Source: Balaenoptera acutorostrata | Taxonomy: Eukaryota > Chordata > Mammalia > Artiodactyla > Balaenopteridae | Length of the DNA stretch: 64,000 nucleotides | Direction of reading: 5' to 3' | Assembly: GCF_949987535.1 (NCBI RefSeq) | Contig: NC_080069.1 | Location: forward strand, 44,753,269 to 44,817,268 | In this document: positions 13,235 through 24,784 of the stretch, one piece after another | Numbering within the stretch: the stretch's first letter is position 1 | Layout of the letters: each line of letters opens with the position of its first letter | The notes under the pieces: model-generated | What the model saw: the letters and a program-made list of their open reading frames with translations, nothing else | Database searches by the model: none | What the model was told of the DNA's origin: nothing | Made by a program: the position numbers and the translations under genes

Positions 13235-13745
13235 ATGGGGCATGAGAGAACGGTCATGTCCCAGGCCTAGAGTCCTTGGGATGGCTGGCCAAGTGAGTGA
13301 GCCATAGTAAAGTGAAAGTGGGTTTATTTACAGAGGTACACACTCCATAGAAAGAAGCAGCCCCAGGGGATGGGGTCCTCTTGGAAAGTGAGAGCAGCCC
13401 CTGAAGTGCAGGGCTGGTTAGTTTCTACGCGCTGGGCAATTCCATACGCTAACGAGTGGAATATTCTATCTTGGAGAGGGGGCGGGGATTTCCAGGAATT
13501 GGGGCACCACCCACTTTTTGGCCTTTCATGGTTGGCCTCAGAACTGTCATGGTGCCTGGCGGTGTGTTGTTTAGCATATGCTAATATATTACAATGAGTG
13601 TACAATGAGGCTCAAGGTCTACGGGAAGTTAAATCTTCTGCCATCTAGGACCTAGTTGGTTCTAACCAGTTGTTGTCGTATCCTCAGGATATGTCATTCT
13701 TTTAAAGTTTGTGCCTTGCCTCTGTCCCTCCTGTCTCAGTGCAGA
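13235..13745 (-). mobile_element. Solo LTR-like element (endogenous retrovirus)
   Basis: The minus strand has an LTR-like layout. A polyadenylation signal (aataaa, from ttatttacag at about 13323) lies near its 3' end and the body is GC-rich. Typical LTR text such as ccatacgctaacgagtgg, caggaattggggcacc and ttctaaccagttgttg is present. Boundaries are approximate and the family is not named. No coding region is attached. Confidence 0.55.
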
Positions 13746-13989
13746 AGGAAGGTCTTAGAGAAAGAATGACTTTATAACAGTATAACCAAGTCCATCAACA
13801 CATTTTTCTTGGGCACTAATTAATGCAAAGTGCACTTTACCCCACAAAAGTCAACAAGACTCTGCTTTCAAAAAGCTTTGCCATCACACAATAATTTGTC
13901 ACTTTTTGCTAAAATTTTAAGTTATCAGTCTGTTTTCACTAACTCTTTTGTCTCATCCTGGACCACTGACCAGAATGCTCCACATATAT

Positions 13990-14105
13990 TCCTAGAGTTC
14001 TAAAAAGAGCTATAACCTAAATGATTCAGTTTCACTCTGAATAAGCCACATAACCTTTCTGTGCCTCAGTTTCCCAGTCTGTAACATAAGGTTACTTGAT
14101 GATCT
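13990..14105 (-). repeat. MIR fragment
   Basis: The plus strand carries the antisense MIR landmark cctttctgtgcctcagtttccc followed by gtctgtaacataagg. Confidence 0.65.
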
Positions 14106-14129
14106 AAAAAGTCCCTTCTGGGTGAAAAA

Positions 14130-14610
14130 ATTCTATGTTTCATTCATTCATTTGTTCAACACATATTTATGTTAACTGCATAATATGTGCCGGGAACTGT
14201 TTTAGGCACCAGGGATGCACCCGGGAACAAAATTGACAAAACCCCCTCACGGTGCTTCCATTTCAGTGGAGGGAGATAGACTAAACAATAAACAAACATA
14301 GAAGCAGAACGTCAGACTGCGACCAGTTCTGTGGATAAAGCAGGACAGGGCACTAAGGAGTGTCGGCCGTGAAGGGTATCAGGAGATCAAAGAAGGCCTC
14401 ACTGATATGGAGCTACTTGAGAACAAGCTTGAAGGAAGTGAGGGGGCAAGCTCAGTGCAATCTTGAGGAGGGGTCAGATCATGTGCAAAGGTCCTGAGGT
14501 GGGTCTGAGGGAAGGCAAGGAGGCCAGAGCAGGGTGAGCGAGGGCAGAAAAGGAAAAGATTGAGGTGGGGAGTAGCAGAGTCAGCCACTGTAGGAACTCT
14601 GACTAAGGAC
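14130..14610. repeat. Ancient dispersed repeat, L2-related
   Basis: Begins ttcattcattcatttgttcaac and continues through tgtgccgggaactgttttaggc (the antisense L2 3' end), gaaggcctcactgatatgg and gtgcaaaggtcctgagg. The order matches a well-known ancient mammalian repeat. A second copy of its later part lies at 16436-17060. The family name is tentative. Confidence 0.6.
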
Positions 14611-14619
14611 AAACTACAA

Positions 14620-15305
14620 AGTACTCTCCTAACTTTACACTTGGTTTAAATTGTACATTTCCAACATCAGAATTTAGGTTTGGTAAGATATTAACTCATA
14701 ATATGAAAACATTAGGTTGTCATTTAAAAAGTAGCCACTTCCTGAAATCTAACCCTTCTGTTTCTCTGAACTTCATTAAGTTAACACTGGAAATTTTCAG
14801 GATGTATCATAAAAATGATCATGACTCACTCAGCAGATGTGCATAACCACTGCCAAAGTAATGGTCAGGATTTGGGGGACCAGAGCCATGACCATGGCAC
14901 TGATCAAGCAGCTCCTGCCCTTTTGGGGCTCCCCTATTCCAGGCTCAGTGGCCAAGACAGCACAACATCATATGAAATTCCCAAAAGAGAAAACTTGCCT
15001 GACACATCCTTTAAGCTCATTTTAAATTAACTGCAGTAGCACAAACTCCAAAGAACAGAAATAGTTACCTTTATTTTCTGGTATCACTATGGGCTAATAT
15101 AAACAGAGTTTCACAAAAAGTCTTGGTGAACTTCAGATTTATTATTCCGGAGATGCACTGAGAAAGGAAAGTCATTGTGGGGTCATGAAACATTTGTCCA
15201 GAAAGTAAAGGAAGAAGCAGGGCAGGACCCCCTCAGGAGCAGGTGTCCTGGCCAGTTCTCAGTTCCTGACCTCATCCTCTCCTCGTTAAGGCCAGTCCTC
15301 AGCCC
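14620..15305. other. Intron 1 stretch, nothing recognised
   Basis: No transposon, exon or RNA gene that I recognise. The short open frames near 14815-15030 and 15175-15411 lack supporting signals. Confidence 0.5.
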
Positions 15306-15309
15306 CTTC

Positions 15310-15435
15310 TCAGAGTGTGGGTCCCCTACCCTGCAGCAACCCACCATCGCCAGCAGGGCTTCAAAAATGATGCCTGCAGAGACCCGAAGTCCTACTGCAT
15401 CTAAGTCCTGAGAGTAGGGGGCACGAGGGGGCAGC
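15310..15435. mobile_element. MER5-like remnant
   Basis: The order gtgtgggtcccctaccctgcagc, a cagcagggcttcaaaaatg block, then cctactgcatctaagtcctgag matches the MER5A layout with many substitutions. Ends unclear. Confidence 0.45.
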
Positions 15436-16287
15436 AACTGTAGTTGTTACTAGCATTACAGAGCAGGCCTGGTCGATAGCCATCCTTTAAGAGTGGCGTG
15501 ATTTCCTCAAGCTCCAAACTCATTTCGTAGATCCTTGGTAACAAACTTTTCTAACTCAAATTTTAGGAATTAGAAAGAGTGTCACCACGAAAGGCTGGGT
15601 GTCAGGCTGCCGGAGGTCTCACAGGGCAGCATTTCTCTCCATCAATTCACCATGTTTCTTAGGTCATCTACCCCAACCCACTTCAGCACTGCTCAGACCC
15701 AAGAATGATGACTCGTACTAATAAAGTTCCCAGAAGCTTGAGGTATAAGCCTACGTTTCTTGGTTTTCGAGAAGAAAGGCAGCTGCCGGGAGGACCTGAA
15801 GCTCCTGTTTTCTGACCAGCACGTTCTTTCCTCGCAGTGGTATAGCCATGTGGTTAGGAGCTGGGAAGCTGCAGACAGGCTGCAGGCATGCTGAGAGGGA
15901 ACTCAACCCAGATGGAGGGAACGTCCATCTGGCCTTAAGCCCAGCTCTTAAGCAATGATGCTCTAGTCCCATCTCAGTGGCCCACAGAGTGGCATGGCAT
16001 CTACACGCAATGGCCATTTCATTGGGTCAAAGATGTGACAAGTAATAGAGCAGCATTCGACCATGACACGTCCACTACCTGGGCCTCGCTGGCTTGTCTA
16101 AGAAAAGGGACTGACCCAGATTCATTCATACATTTGACATTGATAGACACTGATTTGACATTGATGGGATAAAGAGATGAGTCCCCTTGCTCTTCAGTCA
16201 CACACACAGACTGGTCAGGAGTTTATTAGACTATCAAGCAGTCCATGCTACTGCAGCAGTGGATGGAGAGCGATAAAGAAGCACCTA

Positions 16288-16422
16288 GGGGTGCTGGAAT
16301 TCCTTGGCGGTCCAGTGGTTAGGGCTCCGAGCTTCCACTGCAGGGGGCACGGGTTTGATCCCTGGTTGGGAAACTAAGAGCCTGCATGTTGCACGGTGCA
16401 GCCAAAAAAAAAAAAAAAAAAA
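16288..16422 (+). mobile_element. Short CHR-type SINE
   Basis: Sense tRNA-derived SINE: gaattccttggcggtccagtgg, a degraded B box (gggtttgatccctgg) and a long A tail. A 13-base target duplication with one mismatch, aaagaagca(c/t)cta, is at 16275-16287 and 16423-16435. It lacks the long CHR-2 body. Confidence 0.9.
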
Positions 16423-16435
16423 AAAGAAGCATCTA

Positions 16436-17060
16436 TGGATAGCACCTAATCCAGCATGGGAGGGGGTCCGGAAGACCTCCAGGGACAGGCACGCCATGCA
16501 CGAGCCTTCCAGAACTACAGTGAGGGAGGGAGTCAGGGAAAAAATATTCCAGGCAGAGAAAACAGCACATGTAAAGGTGCGGAAGTGTGACCCTGTGGGA
16601 GGCATAAAGCAGTTCCATGTGGACGAAGGACAGGGTTCACGACAGGCAGGGCTAAGAGGAGAGGGAAAGGGAGGGGCGGGGTCCACATCATGAGGGACCT
16701 CGCAGAAAGGCTCGGATTTATCCTGAAGACAAGGAGGCACATTAAAAGATTCTAAGCTGGAATCTTCAAGACCTGATTTGATTTTCAGAGATCATTCTGG
16801 TAGTGGTAAGAGCTGACTTGGGGGAAGGATGCTAGATTGGTGTCAGGGAGGTAGGGTATGGTGCTATTACAGTCATCAAGTCGGAAGAAGGGGGCAGGGG
16901 CAATAGATCCCAGGGAGAGTTAAGAAAGGAGAATGGACTGAGGGTGGGTGAGGAAGAAAGAGAGATCTGGGATAGCTCCTGTGTTCCTCGTTTGGGCAAA
17001 CTGGCAGAGCCAATGACCACAATGGGAACTGGGATGTCGGTTTTAGACGTGGGGAATCTG
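16436..17060. repeat. Ancient dispersed repeat, second copy
   Basis: Carries attccaggcagagaaaacagc, catgtaaaggtgcgg, catgagggacctcgcag and gatcattctggtagtgg, the continuation of the repeat type at 14130-14610. Non-coding; ends approximate. Confidence 0.55.
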
Positions 17061-17189
17061 GGATGAAGAGGAACAGCAAGCAGCAGCATATATGCGCCAG
17101 GAGCTCAGGAGGTCTGGGCTGACAGAAGTTTGGACAGGCGTTCTGCCATGAGCGCTATATCACTCCATGGGCACTGCAGCCTGCTGACA

Positions 17190-17402
17190 TGTGCCGAGTG
17201 CCCGTGGAGGGCCAGATACCTTATCCACATTGTCTAATATGGTCCCTCAGCAACTGTGAGATAGGGACTACCATCCCATTATACAGATGAGAAGACTGAG
17301 GATCAGAGAGGGTAACTTGCCAATGCCCTGTGGTCAGTGGCCAGATTGGGAGTGAAACCCCGGGCCCCTGATGTCAGGGCCAACTTCCTCACACCCTGCT
17401 GC
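17190..17402 (+). repeat. MIR SINE
   Basis: Well-preserved MIR core: cattatacagatgagaagactg, gatcagagagggtaacttgcc and a gccagattgggagtgaaaccc end. Confidence 0.8.
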
Positions 17403-18335
17403 TTCCAAATAGGCATAGCATTTTATAGCCACTCCTCATCCAAAAACCCACATTAACCAAATGGATTAAAAAAGTTAAGTCTCACTTTAAAACAATCTTC
17501 AAACTCTAAGGTACATATGCGAGGACTAGATAGTCAACCTCTAATTTCCCCTAAAATATCCTTGATTTTGGCAAAATTTGTATGACAGATAACTTTTAAA
17601 GTATGGGTTGATGTCAAACACCCATCACCAGGCTTCACCAACCCTTAAAATGTAACTGATTCCTCATCTAAGCAAATAAGGCTTTTATGAAACACAGCAA
17701 TTCTTAAGACCAGTCTGGAGGCTGGTCTTGATCCCACCACTATTATAGAACTGTCCTGCGCATGTCTGCGTAGCTCTTGCATGTAACCGACTGTCCACAA
17801 TGATTCGTTCACTTCTCCGCTTCTCAACCAAAAATTCAAACCTGGCAATCCTGTAGGAGGACACTTTCTTCGACCGACACGCCTTCTTCATGAACTAGGC
17901 CACAATGTGTATAATTTGCTTTGTAATTTTACAGTAATGGCCATGAAAGGATGACGAGGTTAAGGAATAATTAAGCGTTCCATACACGTCAGTCTGAGCA
18001 ACAGCTCAGGCAATTCACACTGTTCAAAGATGGGCTTCCCCAGAGTTCTCCTTAAGTCACGAAAAGAGAATGAGAGAGAACCCCAGCAGCACACACGCAC
18101 AGCAGCCTTGCCAGTTCATCAGAAAGTGGATTAACTTCCACGACAAAGACTAAAGCAGAACCTGAGGAATCTGGGAAGTGATTGGTTCAGAGAGTGTGAT
18201 ATCACTTTGATAGTTCTACGCAGTAGGATATACATACTTACTTCAAGAACCTGGTCTGGCTCCCAAATATATGTAGTGCTTAGAGAGAGAGAGTTTCCCG
18301 TCTTTGCACGTTCCCAACATCCAATCCCAAAGCCC
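17403..18335. other. Intron 1 stretch, nothing recognised
   Basis: No repeat with clear landmarks. A 68-codon open frame on the minus strand (17685-17891) matches no family I recognise and has no splice or promoter context. Confidence 0.5.
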
Positions 18336-18339
18336 TTTG

Positions 18340-18560
18340 GTTTCCAATCTACGCTTAAAATCAGACTCTGCCACTTCCTGCCGTAGACAAGATTCACTTT
18401 ATCTGCCTAAGCCTCAGTTTACTTCTTTGCAGATTTAAGGCAACAAGAGCTGCCCTGCACTGCCCTGCCCAGCTCACAAGGGCCACTGTGATAATTAAAG
18501 GAGGCAGTAGATGAAGAGATGGTGTACACTGGGAGCAACTCTATACCTGTGAGCTGCCGT
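18340..18560 (-). repeat. MIR-like remnant
   Basis: Antisense landmarks gactctgccacttcctgccg and gcctaagcctcagtttac, followed by gtgataattaaaggagg. Confidence 0.7.
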
Positions 18561-19019
18561 TATTCATGAGATTGATAGCAACTTACTTCATGGGGCGTGC
18601 GGACCCTAAATGCAGCCAATTTCTTCTACTGAAGATTTAAACCTACATCTTAAAACATAATAGATATTCTAAAATGTTGTCAGAGTCACTCTTCCCTACC
18701 AAGGGAAAAAAAGCATTCTAGAATAACAGAAGACCTAAACGCTCCAGATATATGTGAAAAAAATGACAACAGACCATAAAGACTATTTTCCTCAAAAAAA
18801 AAAAAAAAAAAAAAGATGTCTTCTTTATACTGGCTCAAATTGAAGATTCTTTTTGTTGCAGTACTTTAAAATCTTTAAAAATCTTGCAGGTGAGATAAAA
18901 TGTTCGTGGTCCTAGGCAATATCTGAAATTTTTCCTTTGAACATAATGCATTTCTTTTGTAATCAAAATTTTTCTCCAATGAACTTAATCAATTTAAATT
19001 AATTTAGCATCTATTTCTT

Positions 19020-19388
19020 TTTTTTTTTTTTAAACATTTTCTCCTCCTTCTCTTTTTTTTTTTTTTTTTTTAATAGTATGGGACTTTTTTTTTTTTAATT
19101 ATTTATTTATTTATTTATTTATTTTTGGCTGTGTTGGGTCTTCGTTTCTGTGCGTGGGCTTTCTCAAGTTGTGGCAAGTGGGGGCCACTCTTCATCGCGG
19201 TGCGCGGGCCTCTCACTGTCGCGGCCTCTCTTGTTGAGGAGCACAAGCTCCAGACGCGCGGGCTCAGTAGTTGTGGCTCACGGGCCTAGTTGCTCCGTGG
19301 CATGTGGGATCTTCCCAGACCAGGGCTCGAACCCATGTCCCCTGCATTGGCAGGCGGATTCTCAACCACTGCGCCACCAGGGAAGTCC
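19020..19388 (-). mobile_element. CHR-2-type SINE
   Basis: Antisense full-length copy ending ...gcgccaccagggaagtcc. A perfect 15-base target duplication, tagcatctatttctt, is at 19005-19019 and 19389-19403. The tail region (19020-19095) is unusually long, with several T runs broken by aaacattttctcctcc and taatagtatgggac. Confidence 0.93.
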
Positions 19389-19403
19389 TAGCATCTATTT
19401 CTT

Positions 19404-20337
19404 GAGCATCTTCTTTGCATTAAGCATTTTTAAGTAGCATAGGAGAAAGGGAGATAAGGAAAATCTTGTTTTACATGAAGATTATGATCTAAGGAGACTG
19501 AGATAAGCTCGCAAAGAACTATAATATGCTAAGGGTCATAAGAGAGGTCAGAGGAAAGTGACAGCTATAACTAAGGGAGTTGAGAAAGGCTTAACAGAGG
19601 AGAATTGGGAGAAGGAAAGAGGGAAGACTGATTTAGCCCAGAAGGCAGAGAGGAGAGCAAATGCAGAAGCAGAGAAGGGGGACCACACAGCAAGTGTTCA
19701 AAGTCCGCCCCGGGGTTCCGTTGTACTGACATTAGGACAGAAGAGTTTTAAGATTTTGTTACAGCAGTTAGTACATGCTTGTTACTAAAAGACACAACAA
19801 AGATACTTTGTTAGTTTATACAGTTGAAAATGAAGATGCTAACTCCTGGAAGAGGGAAAAAAAGAAGTGAGTTTGAGGAAAGGTCCAGATGAAACAAGAT
19901 TGGTCAAATGCTAATGTTCATAATTGTTGAAGCGGGGGGTTTATACTCTCCACTTCTTTGGATGTCTGCAATTTTCCATTAAAAATGGCTAAAAAAGAAA
20001 TGAAGGCCATTCAGTCTGTGGAGATGGTCAGCTGACGGCTTCTCAGGTGATGGTGCTGATCGGATAAGAACATTCTAACCTCTAGGTCAGTTGGAGGGAG
20101 CGGGCAGGGCTGAGGCTGGAGCTGACTCCACAGGCGGAAGTAGACACTGCACAACATAACTAAGGGCTGTTTTCGGTTCCCCATGCCTCTCGTTCCATAC
20201 TTCTTTCTCCATTTCCCACTGGGAGGAAGGGAGTAGCAGGGGTCTGCTACTGGCTGAGTCGGTGGTTAAGTCAGTCTAAGAAAAACGAAGCCAACTATGT
20301 TGCCCTCAATGTACAAATAACTGTAGGGGTTATTTTT
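19404..20337. other. Intron 1 stretch, nothing recognised
   Basis: Spacer between two SINEs. No exon, RNA gene or well-defined repeat seen. Confidence 0.5.
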
Positions 20338-20347
20338 GGTCAAGTCA

Positions 20348-20649
20348 ATTTTTTTTTAATTTATTTATTTTATTTATTTATATTTGGCTGCGTTGGGTCT
20401 TCGTTGCTGCGCGCGGGCTTCTCATTGTGGTGGCTTCTCTTGTTGTGGAGCACAGGCTCTAGGTGCGAGGGCTTCAGTAGTTGTGGCGTGCGGGCTCTAG
20501 AGCACAGGCTCAGTAGTTGTGGCGCGCAGGCTTAGTTGCTCCAGGCTTAGTTGCTCCGCGGCATGTGGGATCTTCCCAGACCAGGGCTCGAACCCGTGTC
20601 CCCTGCATTGGCAGGTGGATTCTTAACCACTGCGTCACCAGGGCAGTCC
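20348..20649 (-). mobile_element. CHR-type SINE
   Basis: Antisense copy from a T-rich tail through ttggctgcgttgggtcttcg to accactgcgtcaccagggc. Target duplication ggtcaagtca lies at 20338-20347 and 20650-20659. An internal short duplication (gtagttgtggcgcgcaggc type) is visible near 20480-20550. Confidence 0.9.
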
Positions 20650-20970
20650 GGTCAAGTCAGTTTTAATACTTGTTTAGTACTTGCTAGAAAATATTAATAA
20701 GCAAAGTGAAGAGAATTAAAAACCCACTGTACCCCGCCACCAAGAGAAAAACCACCCAGCGTTTGGCACACCCTTTGCCTCCGTCCATGCGTGTGCACAT
20801 CTGTACATACACGCGCATGCTTTCTCTCCTCGTCATGGCAGGATCACAGAGAAACAGTCTTGGGTAACAAGTTTTTCAATTTTAAAACTGTACTTCATGA
20901 CATTTCATGAAACAGCGTTTTTACAACATCCGTTTCAGGGCTGCACAATAGTCCATTAAAAAACAGTCTG

Positions 20971-21301
20971 GGGCTTCCCTGGTGGCGCAGTGGTTGAGAA
21001 TCTGCCTGCTAATGCAGGGGACATGGGTTCGAGCCCTGGTCTGGGAAGATCCCACATGCCACGGAGCAGCTGGGTCCGTGAGCCACAGCTACTGAGCCTG
21101 CGCGTCTGGAGCCTGTGCCCCGCAACGGGAGGGGCCGCGATAGTGAAAGGCCCGCGCACCGCGATGAAGAGCAGTCCCCGTGCCGCGATGAAGAGTGGCC
21201 CCCACTTGCCGCAACTAGAGAAAGCCCTCGCACGAACCGAAGACCCAACACAGCCAAAAATAAATAAATAAATAAATAAAGTAGCTATTAAAAAAATGCT
21301 A
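20971..21301 (+). mobile_element. CHR-2-type SINE
   Basis: Sense copy starting gggcttccctggtggcgcag. A perfect 13-base target duplication, aaaaaacagtctg, is at 20958-20970 and 21302-21314. The body carries a small internal duplication: the cgcgatgaagag unit occurs twice (about 21160-21196). The right duplication overlaps that of the next L1. Confidence 0.95.
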
Positions 21302-21319
21302 AAAAAAACAGTCTGATCT

Positions 21320-21633
21320 GCGTGGATGGACCTAGAGACTGTCATACAGAGTGAAGTAAGTCAGAAAGAGAAAAACAAATATCGTATATTAACGCATGTA
21401 TGTGGAACCTAGAAAAATGGTACAGATGAACCGGTTTGCAGGGCAGAAATAGAGACACAGATGTAGAGAACAAACGTATGGACACCAAGGGGGAAAAGTG
21501 GCGGGGTGGTGGTGGTGTGATGAATTGGGCGATTGGGATTGACATGTATACACTGATGTGTATGAAATGGATGACTAATAAGAACCTGCTGTATAAAAAA
21601 ATAAAATAAAATTCAAAAATTCAAAAAAAAAAC
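21320..21633 (+). mobile_element. 5'-truncated young-type L1
   Basis: Contains the last part of ORF2 (gtcatacagagtgaagtaag) and the complete 3' UTR of the young L1 type, ending aagaacctgctgtat plus an A-rich tail with aataaa. A perfect 12-base target duplication, cagtctgatctg, is at 21308-21319 and 21634-21645. It serves as the local reference for where this L1 type normally ends. Confidence 0.95.
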
Positions 21634-21645
21634 CAGTCTGATCTG

Positions 21646-22720
21646 GTGCTTCTAACCTTGGACAGGGGCTTACGTCAAACAAATATTGTTCAGTAAAATG
21701 CTTTGATCTGAGAGGGCTCTCTCTCTCAATATTATTTTGAGTTAATATGTACTAGTATCATATATACTAGTTTAGAAATGGGATGCAGTAATTTGCTTTA
21801 TCAGGAGAGAGGGAGTGATGGTAACAGTCTAACAGAAATAATCCTATCTTCCTTGAAAAAGTATAGGTTGTTGGGATTTTAGTTTTTTGTTTTGTTTTCA
21901 GGTTGTAAAAGCAATACATGAATGCTGCAAGGCAGGCCGACATATGTTACCACAAAGAGTAACAAAGATAAGTTCCCTGCCTTCCTTCTGCCTCCACTGT
22001 CCAGAACTGGCTACTGTTGATAGTTTGGTATGTCTGTCTTCCAAACATTTATAAGGCTAAATATGTATGTAATTTCTATCTGGAATTTGTGCTGACAGAA
22101 CAAGGAGCCACGGAAGTAATCCAGTGAGTGATCCCACCTACCACACAGCAGCATGCAGGACACTGGGCTCTGGCAGAGGCTGAGGAAGGGCCACTCACAG
22201 GGACACCCCTCTGAAAGTGGAAAGTAAAAGAGCACCAAGACTGGGTGCTCTTATTCACCAGTCATATTCCAATAAACTCAAGGATGCTCAACCACAAACA
22301 GAAATGATCATGGAGGACAGGAAGGCAACAACACGCCTCCCTGTTCTTTTGCAAATCACTTCTCAAACGCTTGCAAACTCTCGCACAAACCCCTCCACAC
22401 TTGGCACGGGGTCCCCACGGGCACATCTCCGAACGTGTGGGTCCTGTGTGCCACGTCACTGCTACAGTCTGGACTCATGCACAGGTCACCTCTGCAGGGA
22501 CAGAAATAACCAAAGGCATCTGAGAGCCTTGCCAGTTTTCAGGAGGCCAGCAGGGCTCATCATCCCTTATGTGGGGACCTAGTTCTTGGTTTCCAGAGCG
22601 AGGTCAAGCTAGGTTGCAACTACCAGAGGTTCACCATCCATGCATGGTGTGGTGTGTGTTCCCATTCAGAGGAAGGATCACAGACAAGAAGCAGGCCCAA
22701 TGATTTAAGCCTCTGAAGCA
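21646..22720. other. Intron 1 stretch, nothing recognised
   Basis: No clear repeat or exon. Open frames at 22217-22582 (plus) and 22011-22238 (minus) have no supporting features. Confidence 0.5.
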
Positions 22721-22725
22721 TTTCC

Positions 22726-23268
22726 TACACCGGTGGCTCTCAAAGTGTGGTGCAGGGGACTCTAGGGATCCACAAGGTCAAAACCACTTTCGTTAACAAC
22801 GCCAAGATGCTATTTGACATTTTCACTCTCACATTTTCCCGAGTACACAGTGGAGTTTTCCAGAGGCTATATGACATGTAATACTGCAACAGACTGAATG
22901 CAGAAGTAGATATAAGAATCTAGCTGATGAAAAAGCAAATGAAAAACAAAAAAAAAATCTAGCTGCTGTCTATTAAACCTGACATTAAAGACATTTGCAA
23001 AAATATAATTAATACAATGCCACTCTTCTCAGTAACGTTCTGTTTTGAAAAGTATGGTTATTTTCATAAAGATATGTTATGTCAACATATAATAGGTCCA
23101 CTATTATGTCTAAATGCATTACTAAATATAGTAAAAAATTCTCAGTTTTAGTTATATTTGGCAAATATTGAAATATATAACCCACATAAAAGCTCCTTAG
23201 TATACTAATTTTTAAGAGTGTAAAGGGGTTTTTGAGCACCCCCCCCCCCAGAAAAGTTTGAGAACTGC
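22726..23268. mobile_element. hAT-Charlie-type non-autonomous DNA transposon
   Basis: Ends are inverted hAT-type termini: cggtggctctcaaagtgtgg on the left and aaaagtttgagaactgc on the right. The interior blocks cagtggagttttccagagg, tgcaacagactgaatgcag and ttaagagtgtaaagggg fit a Charlie-group element of about 540 bases. A 10-base poly(C) (near 23240-23250) interrupts the right end. A CA-rich run follows at 23315-23343. Confidence 0.7.
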
Positions 23269-23559
23269 TATCCTAGAGGCTGTCCCCGACTCCCTACCCC
23301 CATCCCCGCAAGACAAACACACACACAGGCGCGCACACACACCGCTGTGAGGAGGGTTATGTATGTGGCAGGAAGGAAGATGTACCATTCTGGTGTGCTG
23401 GCTGCATTAGGAAAAGCAGCCCGTGCTCCTTCCTGGATCTCTGAATCTATGAGGATGGGCTCTATCCCCACGCCTTCCACCGGGGGTCTCTTCCCCCACA
23501 CTCCGTTTTCCCCTTACCACTTGGTGTGTTTTCCCCGATCTGTCAGAACCTCTGAGGAT

Positions 23560-24260
23560 TTCCCTATCCCGCCACCCCCAGCTCGGCGAGGACTCCCCGG
23601 TGAGGCCCGCACTCCCTCCCTGAGGTTAGGACTCCCCAGTTCAGTCGGCCGGAACAGTCTCAGCGTGGACTCTGGGCGGCCCGCACAGCCCAGACAAAGA
23701 AGGCCTAGGAGAGCCATTTCCAGTCCCCGAGACCTGTCCTCGGCGCAGCACAGGCTGGGGACAGGGCAAAGGGGTCAGTCCGCAGGAACTAGTCCCCGAT
23801 TCTCCCCCTCGGCCTTCCCCGGATCCCCGCCCCGGGCCGCCCGGCGCGCTGCAGTGCGGGCAGTCCGGGCTCGGGGAAGGTGCCCGGGGCGCCGCGGACT
23901 CGCGCCCACCCTGCCGGGGCCAGGGCGGCCGGCGCTCCGGCCCGGGGCCGGACGTCGGTCGGGCCACGACGTACTCACTCACCGCGAACTTCACGGCAGG
24001 CTCCGACCGGCTGCCGGGCACCAGGCTGCGGGGTGCGATCCCGTGCGGCGCGATTCCAGCCGCCGAGCTCCTCCCCTTGTCGCCCCGGGGCCACCGGCCG
24101 AGGGGCGGAGCCGGGGCGGGGCGGGGTCTGCGGGCGGAGGAGACCTCGCCCCCCCGTGGGAGGCAGGGTTGCTAGGGGCCAGCGGCAGGAAGCCGCCCGG
24201 GACCCGGCTCCTCCCCTGCGGGCCCAGGCCTGGGACTCGCTCACTCTGGGGCGTGGAGTG
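23560..24260. promoter_or_regulatory. CpG-island promoter of ACO1
   Basis: A GC-rich, CpG-dense block stands out sharply from the AT-rich surroundings and spans the exon 1 donor. GC-box motifs (ggggcggagccggggcgggg and a neighbouring gcggggtc) lie at about 24094-24130, just upstream of exon 1 on the minus strand. No TATA box is seen, as is usual for a housekeeping gene. Divergent transcription to the right is possible, but nothing shows it. Confidence 0.85.
23983..24085 (-). other. ACO1: ACO1 exon 1 (5' UTR, non-coding)
   Basis: On the minus strand the sequence GAAGTTCGCG|gtgagtgag gives a strong donor at 23983/23982 in the middle of the CpG island. The upstream part (gctggaatcgcgccgcacgg and on) is the expected position of the ACO1 first exon. 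The transcription start is not determinable here, so the right edge is a guess from the position of the GC boxes. The exon has no role in the protein frame. Confidence 0.7.
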
Positions 24261-24269
24261 TGACTGTCC

Positions 24270-24780
24270 AGCTCTCTAGGAGGGGAGCCGAAGGGGCGAG
24301 GGGAAAATGCCGCTTTTTAAAATGATTTGGCCGTCAAGGTGGAGGCTTCCGTATCTGGCACCCCGGTACGTGTGGTCACCTCCGCTCTCTCCCTTTTGCC
24401 CTCACCCCATCCCCACCTTAATGCCTTGCAAAGCGTGCCGAGTGACCTGGCGGGACTTCAACGTTTCCGTGGCTAGGAGTGCAAAGTTTCAATGTTTAAT
24501 CAGCTTACTTATTTTTAACGTGTAACAACTCTTCCTAATGCAGGCTGTTCACCTGTCAGAAGTCAGAGAAATGGCTCAGCAGACACTGAGAGGGCCTTCT
24601 TCACCGCACCTACTTTCCATAGGTTGGTTGGAGTTGCGCCCGCTCAGGTAAATGTGGGTGATTAGATCTTTCTAGATGAAAGGTGAGGTTTTCCTGCCCA
24701 ACTTATATAGAGAGTTATTGTCGTTTTCTATCTTATCTGAATAAACAGCTTATAAGATGACTAACTAATAGCTGATACTG
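24270..24780. other. Upstream flank, nothing recognised
   Basis: Unique-looking sequence immediately upstream of the ACO1 promoter. No repeat or gene recognised. Confidence 0.5.
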
Positions 24781-24784
24781 ATAC

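Larger units (their letters stand above)
2722..23982. other. ACO1 intron 1 (21.3 kb)
   Basis: Interval between the non-coding exon 1 donor (GCG|gtgagt, cut at 23983/23982) and the exon 2 acceptor at 2722. A large first intron after a non-coding first exon is usual for this gene. The repeats listed separately inside it explain much of the length. I found no additional coding exon. Confidence 0.8.

Noticed and set aside
17685..17891. 68-codon minus-strand frame in ACO1 intron 1 as a possible exon or retrogene
   Set aside because: No recognisable family, no splice sites that fit ACO1 phase, no A-tail or target duplication nearby.
23347..24279. 310-codon open frame on the plus strand across the CpG island
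   Set aside because: Long open frames are expected by chance in GC-rich DNA. The composition is Arg/Pro/Gly-rich, it overlaps the ACO1 promoter and exon 1 antisense, and no family is recognisable.
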